Shown piece after piece: positions 6,799 through 12,877 of a stretch of 16,730 nt of DNA. Numbering within the stretch: the first letter of the stretch is position 1; each line of letters starts with the position of its first letter. The notes beneath the pieces are model-generated. The model did no database searches and was not told the DNA's origin. It was given only the letters and a program-made list of their open reading frames with translations. The stretch covers positions 1 through 16,730 of the forward strand of contig JASJBO010000169.1 of assembly GCA_030066475.1 (NCBI GenBank), given 5' to 3'. The translations under genes were made by a program, and so were the position numbers. Source of the DNA: Myxococcota bacterium (GTDB taxonomy: Bacteria; Myxococcota_A; UBA9160; PR03).

Positions 6799-7683
6799 CT
6801 ACGACCCGCCAAACGGGGGAGTGCCGGGCGCGCGGTAGCGATCGAGCGGGCTGCGCAAGGCGTCGCTGCCGTAGTAGCGCCCGCTGCCTTCGACCTCGCC
6901 GAAGAGCAGGTGGAGCGGGCAGCGCGCGCCCTCGGCCGGCGTCTTCATGCCCATCTCCTCGGGGCTTCGGCCACTCGCCGCGGGGTGGGGCCAGGTCATG
7001 TCGGTGGCGATGTAACCGGGCGTGCAGGCGTTGATGGCGAGGTTCGGATGCAGACGCGCCAGCACGAGTGTGTAGGTGTTGGTGCAGGCCTTCGAGAACC
7101 CGTAGGGACTGCCGTCGCCGAGCCCCCGGGCCCTGAAGGCGGCCGCGTCGGGGAGGCCCAGACACTCGTCGATGAATGCCGAGAGCGCCTCCCAGTCGAG
7201 CTCGCGATCGAGGAAGAAGCGCTGGCGCTCGGGGCTGCACTTCGCGACGAAGTTCGGGCCGGACGCCGAGGTGACGTTGACGATGCGCCCGCACGTGGGG
7301 TCGAGCAGCGGGAGGAAGGCCTCGCACACCCGCTGGACGCCGCGCGTGTTGACCTCGACGACGGACGCGAGGTCGCTTCCACCGAGGCCGATGCCGGCGT
7401 TGTTCACGAGGCCGTAGAGCGGCTGCGGCTCGCCGTCGAAGCGGCCGGCGACCTCGGCAGCGGCGGACCGGACGGACGCCTCGCTCGCCACGTCCAGCGA
7501 GAGCACCGACACGCGCTCCTCGAAAGCGGCCTCCGAAGTGATCAACGACTGGCGGGCCGCCTCACCGCGCTCCGCGTCGCGCGAGCCCAGGAGCAAGAAG
7601 GTGTCGTCGTGCTCCGCCAGAACGCCCCGGGCAATCGCCAGCCCGATGCCCTTGTTGGCGCCCGTCACCAGGACTCGTCTCAT
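6799..7683 (-). CDS. Short-chain dehydrogenase/reductase, CBR1-like carbonyl reductase
   Basis: 294 residues from ATG 7683, with GAGGAGG about 7 bases upstream. The sequence shows a full classical SDR set: cofactor motif TGANKGIG (7-14), NNAG (94-97), catalytic Ser near residue 139 (NVTSASG), and YGFSK with Tyr194 and Lys198. Between the Ser and the Tyr there is a ~50-residue insertion beginning AKCSPERQRFF. The same position and a similar CSPE sequence occur in monomeric animal carbonyl reductase CBR1 (human CSPELQQKF). The C-terminal NACTPGYIATDM block also matches that group. By analogy it should be a monomeric, probably NADPH-dependent, carbonyl/quinone reductase; the substrate is unknown. 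It is cytoplasmic. It is divergent from the PafA/Dop-like gene with about 200 bases between, which should hold both promoters. Confidence 0.88.
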   Translation of the reverse strand: MRRVLVTGANKGIGLAIARGVLAEHDDTFLLLGSRDAERGEAARQSLITSEAAFEERVSVLSLDVASEASVRSAAAEVAGRFDGEPQPLYGLVNNAGIGLGGSDLASVVEVNTRGVQRVCEAFLPLLDPTCGRIVNVTSASGPNFVAKCSPERQRFFLDRELDWEALSAFIDECLGLPDAAAFRARGLGDGSPYGFSKACTNTYTLVLARLHPNLAINACTPGYIATDMTWPHPAASGRSPEEMGMKTPAEGARCPLHLLFGEVEGSGRYYGSDALRSPLDRYRAPGTPPFGGS

Positions 7684-7881
7684 GCGTCGGCCTCCTCGGC
7701 TGGGATCCTTCCCAGCCTGTAGGCTAGCGGGGCTCCTGTTGTGCCGATCGGGACCGGGCTGGCATCCTGCGGCGCCGATCGACGCTCCGGTCGCACCGTC
7801 GGGCGCGGCCTCGGCCACGGGCGAGATCGTCTCGAGCATCGTCCCCACTCCTCCTCGGAGTCCGTTAGCATCTCGCGCTCG

Positions 7882-9705
7882 ATGCGCGAACGCGTCTTCG
7901 GAATCGAGACGGAGTACGCCGTCATCCACCATCCCGGCCGGCGCGAGACGCCGCGGCCGACCAATCTCGAGATCTACGGGCTCTTCGAGTCCCGCCTGGG
8001 GCGTCACCTCGCCAGTCTCCCGCGCGCCTTCTCGCTCTTGCGCTCGAAGCCGGGGCGCTTCCTGGAGAACGGCGCGTCCTTCCACTACGAGGCCACTCCG
8101 AAGGAGTTCGAACACGGCCTGCTCGAGATGGCCAGCCCGGAGTGTCGGGACCCCTTCACGCTCCTCTGTTGCGAACGGGCCAAGGACGCGTTGGTGGAGA
8201 CGCTCTGTCGGGAGGTCAACCTGAGGCTGGCCGGGATGGGCTACTCGGGGGAGGTCCGGATCGGGAAGAACAACGTCGACAGCCAGGGCCACACCTTCGG
8301 CTCCCACGAGAGCTACTGGGTGGAGGATCCTCTTCCCCTCCGCCGCAAGCTCCTGCTGCTTCCACTCTGGATCGTCCTCTGGATCCTTTCGCTCCCGGTC
8401 TTCGCATGGCTGCTCCTGGCCGTGCTGGGGATCCTGTGTGCAGTGCTCGCGGTATTCCTGGTGCCCGGGGTCGGCATGCTGTTGTCAGCTCTCTCCAAGC
8501 CGCTGGCTCGCGTTCAGCGGTCAGCGGCGCTCGGTCTCCGCCGGGCTGCCGCGCGACTGGCGGCGGTCCCGAGGCGGCTCATCGAGTCGGTCCAGTCCCG
8601 CCCGGGTGAGGTGGTGCGCCGACTCAGCTGGATCGAGCTGCCGCTGCGCCCGCTGATCTCCTTGCACTCGTGGATGCACAACCGCTTCCACTTCCAGCGA
8701 TTCCATCGGCACTTGACCGCCTTCCTCGTGACGCGCACCCTCTTCACTGGCGCCGGCTGCGTGGTTCTGGACGGCGGGCCGCCCTTTCGCCTGGCCCAGC
8801 GTCCCCCCTTCCTGCGCAGCCTGGCGCGCGTCTTCACATCCGGCGAGAACCGTCCCCTTTACGAGAGCCGCGACGTGTTCTTCCGCCCCTGGAGCGCTCT
8901 CGGCAGCCGGCGTCGCCTGCACCTGATGATCGGAGACGCGAACCTGTGCGACTGGGCCCTGGTGCTTCGCACCGGCGCCACCGCCCTGGTACTCGAGGCG
9001 ATCGAGACCGGCGCCTCCGCAAGCTGGCCCGAGATGGTCGACCCGCTCCGCGCGCTACGCGCGCTGAGCGCCGACCCGGAGCTGGGCCTCCGCTACCGGC
9101 TCTCGGACGGGAGCGAGCTCTCCGCCCTGGAAATCCAGCGCCGCTACCTGGACGGAGTGAGAGCGGCGCTGGCGGCAGAGATCGAATCCGAGGGCTGGAA
9201 GTCGGAAGTGATGGCGATGTGGGAGGAGACTCTCGACCTGCTGGAGCGGGATCCCGACGAGCTGCGGGACCGCATCGACTGGGTTGCGAAGCGCTCCCTG
9301 ATCCGACGGGAGATTCCCGACCCCGCCGACTGGGAGGCGATCGGGCGCCAGGGGTCCAGGGTGCTTCGCGCCCCGCCGGCTTCGGCCGGCGGGGATTCCC
9401 GTCTTCGCGACTTGGCGTTTCGCGCCCTGCGCGCAGATCTCCGCTATCACGAGCTGGGGCCGCGGGGCGGTCACCGCCACCTCGAGCATCGCGGGGAACT
9501 GCGCAAGCTGGCGGAGCCGGAGCGGGTCGACCGAGCCCGGTTGCAGCCCCCCACGGACACCCGAGCGCTTGCCCGGGGTCGGGCGATTCGCGAGGCGCAC
9601 TCGCGCTCCCTCGCGGGAGCTGCGACCTGGCACCGGGTCCGCTTGGGCCGTTTCGACTGGCGCTGGTATCCGGACCCCCTCGATCCCGGCACCGCGCCCA
9701 GTTGA
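7882..9705 (+). CDS. PafA/Dop (Pup ligase/depupylase) family protein with transmembrane insertion
   Basis: 607 residues from ATG 7882; family similarity starts at once (RVFGIETEYAV, residues 4-14, the ATP/metal-binding GxETEY motif). No good ribosome site precedes it; the frame is open upstream, but that part looks non-coding. In order: NGASFHYEATP (63-73) and SPEC (85-88), matching the family's NGARxYxDHAHPEY and PEC; KNNVDSQGHTFGSHESYW (129-146), matching KNNxDxxGxSYGxHENY; VTRTLFTGAG (283-292); IGDANLCDW (350-358); ALVLEAIE (368-375); and PPTDTRALARGR (556-567). These make membership in the Pup ligase/Dop glutamine-synthetase-like superfamily very likely. Two features are unusual. About 115-130 residues are inserted after HESYW (about 149-277), with strongly hydrophobic helices at 157-197. 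The position expected for the catalytic Asp (PafA Asp64) is Glu70. Members ligate, remove or deamidate the protein tag Pup with ATP. No Pup, Mpa or proteasome gene is in the window, so the substrate is unknown. Confidence 0.85.
   Translation: MRERVFGIETEYAVIHHPGRRETPRPTNLEIYGLFESRLGRHLASLPRAFSLLRSKPGRFLENGASFHYEATPKEFEHGLLEMASPECRDPFTLLCCERAKDALVETLCREVNLRLAGMGYSGEVRIGKNNVDSQGHTFGSHESYWVEDPLPLRRKLLLLPLWIVLWILSLPVFAWLLLAVLGILCAVLAVFLVPGVGMLLSALSKPLARVQRSAALGLRRAAARLAAVPRRLIESVQSRPGEVVRRLSWIELPLRPLISLHSWMHNRFHFQRFHRHLTAFLVTRTLFTGAGCVVLDGGPPFRLAQRPPFLRSLARVFTSGENRPLYESRDVFFRPWSALGSRRRLHLMIGDANLCDWALVLRTGATALVLEAIETGASASWPEMVDPLRALRALSADPELGLRYRLSDGSELSALEIQRRYLDGVRAALAAEIESEGWKSEVMAMWEETLDLLERDPDELRDRIDWVAKRSLIRREIPDPADWEAIGRQGSRVLRAPPASAGGDSRLRDLAFRALRADLRYHELGPRGGHRHLEHRGELRKLAEPERVDRARLQPPTDTRALARGRAIREAHSRSLAGAATWHRVRLGRFDWRWYPDPLDPGTAPS
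9371..9394 (+). other. 10-bp perfect hairpin with TTCG tetraloop inside the PafA/Dop-like gene
   Basis: CCCCGCCGGC-TTCG-GCCGGCGGGG: a perfect 10-bp stem closed by C(UUCG)G, one of the most stable RNA tetraloops. It falls in the codons for a poorly conserved linker (about residues 497-505, PPASAGGDS). It has no T-tract and so is not a terminator. It could be an mRNA-structure element or a small inserted palindromic sequence. Confidence 0.6.
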
Positions 9706-9713
9706 CCCGCGAC

Positions 9714-9809
9714 CCAGCCCTCGGGATGGCCGCCGATCGCGCGTCGTTCGTGACCGGAAGCTGCCTGGTCTGCGACGGCGACAACCTCATCGGCTCGCAC
9801 CTGCTCTGA
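9714..9809 (+). pseudogene. C-terminal fragment of a second short-chain dehydrogenase
   Basis: About 31 codons ending at TGA 9807-9809: ALGMAADRASFVTGSCLVCD followed by GDNLIGSHLL. This matches the invariant C-terminal end of FabG-like SDRs (LASDxASFVTGxxLxVDGG). The rest of the SDR is missing: directly upstream is the 3' end of the PafA/Dop-like gene. ATG 9726 is in frame but would give only 27 residues. It is read as a leftover 3' end after deletion or insertion, and is not related in sequence to the CBR1-like gene at 6799-7683, whose C-terminus is different. Confidence 0.75.
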
Positions 9810-10007
9810 GACGCGACCGGACGCCACGCCCCTCGAAGATGTTCGCCCGTCGAAGGAATGGCACACGGGCCGTCGATCTCCATTCGCGGGATGGGTGCTT
9901 TCCCCGATTCCTCGTGGGGTGAGGCCCCTGGTACGCTGCGCTCGGAGTCGAATCCCCGTGCGGGGTCGGGCGCAGGGGCGCCCGTTGATGGCTCGGAGGG
10001 AGCGCCA

Positions 10008-11693
10008 ATGACGAAGAAGCGACGGCGTCCCACACTCCTCCGGCAGCCGCCTCCTTTCTGCACGTGTGCCGTGGCCCTGCTGTTCGCGGCGGGTCCGGCG
10101 GCCGCTCAAGGCCGCGTCTCGCTCGAGGTCGTCGCCCTCACGGGCGATGCCGCGCCCGACGCCGGCACCGGTGTCTTCTACGAGGGCTTCGATGCTCCCC
10201 TACTGCGCGGCGATGGGAAGGTGGGATTCCGCGCCGACCTCGAGGGGCCCGGAGTGACAGTCGCCGACGACTCCGCGGTCTTCGGGCCAGACGGCTCCGG
10301 TGATCTCGTGCTCCTGGTGCGCGAGGGGGACCCGGCCGGGCCCGGAAGCGTCTTCCGCAGCCTCGATCTCGCGAAGCCGACCGACGCCGGCATCTACCTC
10401 GTGCCGGGGACGACGGGGTTTCCTCACGACGGGATCTGGCGGACCGTGCCTCTGGGAGGCCCCGACCCGATCGCCCGCCAGGGACTGCCCGCCCCGGGCA
10501 CCGGGACGACCTTCAGGTTCCTCGCGTCGCCCGCCCTCAACGAGGCGGGAGCCGCCGCCTTCATTGGCAGCTTCGAGGGCCGCTTCGGCGCGAGCAGATC
10601 TGGCATCTGGCGCATCGACCCGGCCGGCGCCCTCACCGAAGTGGTGATCGAGGGCGATCCGGCGCCCGGCTTCTCGACAGGCACCTTCGAGTTCTTCGCC
10701 TTCCCCATCGTGCTCAACGACGCCGGGAGCATCGCCTTCGGCGCCACCTTGGATTTGAACCTCGGCGGCGCGGGCCAGGCCGACGAAAGGGTCCTCTGGT
10801 TCCAGGCCGACGGGGGACCGCTGCAGCGGCTCACGAGCGAGAATACGGTCGCTCCCGGTCTCGATCCGCTGGGGGGCTTCCTGCTGTTCGGCACGCCGCG
10901 GCTCAACGCGCTCGACGAGGTCGCCTTCACGGCCCAGGTGTTCGGCTCGGGCGTCACACCGTTCAACGACCGCGGCATCTGGGGACCCCACGCCGGCGGC
11001 CCGTTCACGCTGAAGGTGCGTGAGGGCGATGCCGCGCCCGGGACGGAGCCGGGCACCGTGTTCGACGACTTCATCGAGGTCCTGTTGAGCGACGCGGGCT
11101 CGGTGGCCTTCCTCGGTTCCCTCAGCGGGCCCTCGGTCGTCGGCGGCAACGACCAGGGGATCTGGCTCGCCCTTCGCGACGGCTCGCTGCTCCCACTCGT
11201 TCGCGAGGGGGATCCCGTCGACGATCAGCCCGCGGGAACGGTGATCGACATCCTCTCGACGCTGCTGGTGAACGAGGCCGACGAGATCCTGTTCTCGGCC
11301 GTTCTCGCGGGCGGCGGCACGGACTCGTCGAACAACTGGGGGGCGTTCGCCATCGACGGAGCGGGAAACATCGTGACCCTCTTGCGCAAGGGCGAGGTGC
11401 TGGAGGTGGCGCCGGGCGACCTCCGAACCGTCGAGACGCTCTGGTTCCAGGACGACTACTCGAGCCTCTTTGGCCTGCGCAGCTGGAACGACGCCAGCCA
11501 GGCGGCCTTCCGCATCGTGTTCGCCGATGACAGCGAGGCGATCGTCGTCGCCACGCTGGGCCCTCCGGTGGCGGTCCCCCTGCTCGGACCCGGCGGGCTC
11601 GTCGTCCTGGCGGCGCTCCTGGCGTGGGCGGCTCTGCGACCGGCTGCGCCGACCGACCGCGCACGTACCCTGCTCTGGCGTTCGACGACCTGA
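10008..11693 (+). CDS. Secreted tandem-repeat (NxxGxxAF) protein with C-terminal membrane anchor
   Basis: 561 residues from ATG 10008, with GGAGG 8 bases upstream. A basic start plus a hydrophobic stretch (CTCAVALLFAAGPAAAQ) forms a Sec signal peptide, with cleavage after AAA. The mature protein is at least six units of about 60 residues. Each unit has a REGDPAPG-like turn, then GTxFxxF, then LNxxGxxAF: LNEAGAAAF near 177, LNDAGSIAF near 236, LNALDEVAF near 299, LSDAGSVAF near 360 and VNEADEILF near 421. This is the arrangement of the family NCBI names choice-of-anchor tandem repeat NxxGxxAF proteins; the fold is probably a beta-propeller or beta-solenoid. The C-terminus is VAVPLLGPGGLVVLAALLAW followed by Arg-containing residues: a VPLL box, one helix and a basic tail, like IPTL/PEP-type sorting signals. 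It is exported and cell-surface-associated; the biological role is unknown. It is monocistronic. Confidence 0.85.
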   Translation: MTKKRRRPTLLRQPPPFCTCAVALLFAAGPAAAQGRVSLEVVALTGDAAPDAGTGVFYEGFDAPLLRGDGKVGFRADLEGPGVTVADDSAVFGPDGSGDLVLLVREGDPAGPGSVFRSLDLAKPTDAGIYLVPGTTGFPHDGIWRTVPLGGPDPIARQGLPAPGTGTTFRFLASPALNEAGAAAFIGSFEGRFGASRSGIWRIDPAGALTEVVIEGDPAPGFSTGTFEFFAFPIVLNDAGSIAFGATLDLNLGGAGQADERVLWFQADGGPLQRLTSENTVAPGLDPLGGFLLFGTPRLNALDEVAFTAQVFGSGVTPFNDRGIWGPHAGGPFTLKVREGDAAPGTEPGTVFDDFIEVLLSDAGSVAFLGSLSGPSVVGGNDQGIWLALRDGSLLPLVREGDPVDDQPAGTVIDILSTLLVNEADEILFSAVLAGGGTDSSNNWGAFAIDGAGNIVTLLRKGEVLEVAPGDLRTVETLWFQDDYSSLFGLRSWNDASQAAFRIVFADDSEAIVVATLGPPVAVPLLGPGGLVVLAALLAWAALRPAAPTDRARTLLWRSTT

Positions 11694-11759
11694 ACGTGAA
11701 TCTGGCGCGGGAGTGGGGCAACGGCCCGCGAGGAACCCCCCTCGATCGACAACGGAGGA

Positions 11760-11791
11760 TGGCGGGGCGGACGGGAACCCGAACCCGAAAC
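11760..11791 (-). repeat. tRNA 3'-end-like sequence, copy B of a direct repeat
   Basis: TGGCGGGGCGGACGGGA (11760-11776) differs by one base from the start of the repeat at 4564, and about 27 of 32 positions match across the full element when one base is inserted. Read on the minus strand it ends in CCCGTCCGCCCCGCCA, again like an acceptor strand plus CCA. The T-loop part (TTCGGGT) has lost the conserved A58. Flanking sequences are not similar, so the shared part is sharply limited. It is 76 bases before the XRE/nucleotidyltransferase operator. Confidence 0.45.
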
Positions 11792-11834
11792 GCGGAACGC
11801 ATCTGCGACCCCGTTCCAGTTCCAGTGACCTGGA

Positions 11835-11859
11835 GCTATCGATAGCCAATTGGCTATCG
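11835..11859. promoter_or_regulatory. Palindromic operator before the XRE/nucleotidyltransferase operon
   Basis: A perfect 20-bp palindrome, CGATAGCCAATTGGCTATCG, occupies 11840-11859, ending 8 bases before the XRE gene's ATG. It overlaps a second perfect 12-bp palindrome, GCTATCGATAGC (11835-11846). Together they give three CGATAGC-type half-sites in alternating orientation. This is the expected form of an operator bound by the homodimeric XRE protein for autoregulation, as in toxin-antitoxin operons. Its nearness to the start codon implies repression of transcription initiation or a very short leader. Confidence 0.75.
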
Positions 11860-11867
11860 TCACACCC

Positions 11868-12194
11868 ATGTCGATCGCGAGCATCGTCCGGGAGGCCCGA
11901 AGGCGCGCCGGGTTGAGCCAAGCGGCCCTCGCCGAGGCGGCCGGCGTTCCGAAGTCCACCGTGGGCAGGATCGAGTCCGGGACGCGCGCGCCGTCGACCA
12001 AACTCGTGGAACGGCTCGTTCGGGCGGCCGGGCTCGAGGTCACCGTATCCCTTGCCGAGCCTGACCCGGGCACGGACTCGATGTTCGAACGGACGCTCCG
12101 TCGCACACCCGCGCAGCGGCTCGCCGATGCGACCCGAGTAGCCCGCTTCGTCCTGCGCGGCAGACGCGAAGTCAGGGCTTCGGCCGATGGCTAG
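11868..12194 (+). CDS. XRE-family helix-turn-helix regulator, probable antitoxin
   Basis: 108 residues from ATG 11868 (MSIASIVREARRRAGLSQ). An in-frame TTG at 11850 lies inside the palindromic operator and is less likely. Residues about 6-60 form a typical XRE/Cro domain: IVREARRRAGLSQAALAEAA, then GVPKSTVGRIESGTRAPST, with the turn and recognition helix intact. The C-terminal ~45 residues (DSMFERTLRRTPAQRLADAT onward) are helical and could contact the partner. The stop overlaps the nucleotidyltransferase ATG by 8 bases (ATGGCTAG), implying translational coupling. The order (small DNA-binding protein first, nucleotidyltransferase second) and the palindrome immediately upstream are as in autoregulated toxin-antitoxin pairs. 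No strong ribosome site is visible at ATG 11868. Confidence 0.88.
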   Translation: MSIASIVREARRRAGLSQAALAEAAGVPKSTVGRIESGTRAPSTKLVERLVRAAGLEVTVSLAEPDPGTDSMFERTLRRTPAQRLADATRVARFVLRGRREVRASADG

Positions 12195-12702
12195 CGGCGA
12201 CTTCGATCCCGAGCGGATGCTTTCCGTTCTGACGGCGGAAGGCGTGCGGTTCGTGCTGATCGGCGGGATGGCAGCCGTCCTGCATGGCGATGTCGGCGTC
12301 ACCGTCGACCTCGATGTGGTCCCGGACCGCGACGCAAAGAACCTCGAGTGCCTGGCGCGCGCACTACGAGCGCTGGGGGCGCGCATCCGAACCGAGAGCG
12401 AGCCCGAGGGCCTGGTCTTCGACTGCTCGGCCGACTTCTTCGGAAACCTCTTTCCGAACTCGATCGTGAACATGACGACGGAGGCCGGCGATCTGGATGT
12501 CACGTTCTGCCCGAGCGGAACCGAGGGCTTTCCGGACCTTCGGCGCGATGCGGTCGAGATCGAAGCGGCCGAGCGGCTGCACATCCTGGTTGCATCGCTT
12601 GCAGACGTCATTCGCTCGAAGGAGGCCGCTGGTCGGGAGAAGGACCGCCTCGCCCTGCCCCGCCTCCGCAGGCTGCTGGATCGTCTTCGCGAGGACGAGT
12701 AG
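12187..12702 (+). CDS. Nucleotidyltransferase, AbiEii/DUF6036-like, probable toxin
   Basis: 171 residues from ATG 12187. The N-terminal half has the minimal nucleotidyltransferase signature: FVLIGGMAAVLHG (GG at 26-27), followed by T39 and the metal-binding pair D41-x-D43 (TVDLDVVPDRD), then a third acidic strand near AGDLDVTFCP. The rest is helical and ends in a basic/acidic helix (RLRRLLDRLRED). It is related to small stand-alone NTases of the AbiEii/MenT/DUF6036 type, several of which are toxins that transfer nucleotides to tRNA or proteins. Whether this one is toxic is an inference from its pairing with an overlapping XRE gene and operator. At 171 residues it is shorter than AbiEii/MenT proteins (about 250-300), so it may be a distinct subfamily, or an ordinary housekeeping NTase. 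Confidence 0.78.
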   Translation: MASGDFDPERMLSVLTAEGVRFVLIGGMAAVLHGDVGVTVDLDVVPDRDAKNLECLARALRALGARIRTESEPEGLVFDCSADFFGNLFPNSIVNMTTEAGDLDVTFCPSGTEGFPDLRRDAVEIEAAERLHILVASLADVIRSKEAAGREKDRLALPRLRRLLDRLREDE

Positions 12703-12877
12703 CGCGCCACGCCGCGTTGGGTCGTTCGGATCCAGGACCCCGCACAAGGCCCTGTGGCGCCTCGCCCAGGTCCAGCCCCCCGATCGACTCCACGGTCGGA
12801 TTCTCCTGTTCATCCGCCGGCGCGCGGGAAACGGGCGCCACGCTCGCGTTTGGGCGCCGGACCGGAAGCCGAAGGGC

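Noticed and set aside
7741..7881. 47-codon N-terminal extension of the PafA/Dop-like protein
   Set aside because: Family members begin within a few residues of the GxETEY motif; the upstream translation is Arg/Ser/Gly-rich and the region is needed as divergent promoter space.
11850..11867. Earlier TTG start for the XRE regulator
   Set aside because: The TTG sits in the middle of the palindromic operator and adds residues not typical of XRE domain starts; ATG 11868 begins right at the domain.
10200..12710. 836-codon open frame on the minus strand
   Set aside because: It is antisense to the NxxGxxAF repeat protein and the XRE/nucleotidyltransferase genes, all of which have signal or domain motifs, ribosome sites and proper starts on the plus strand.
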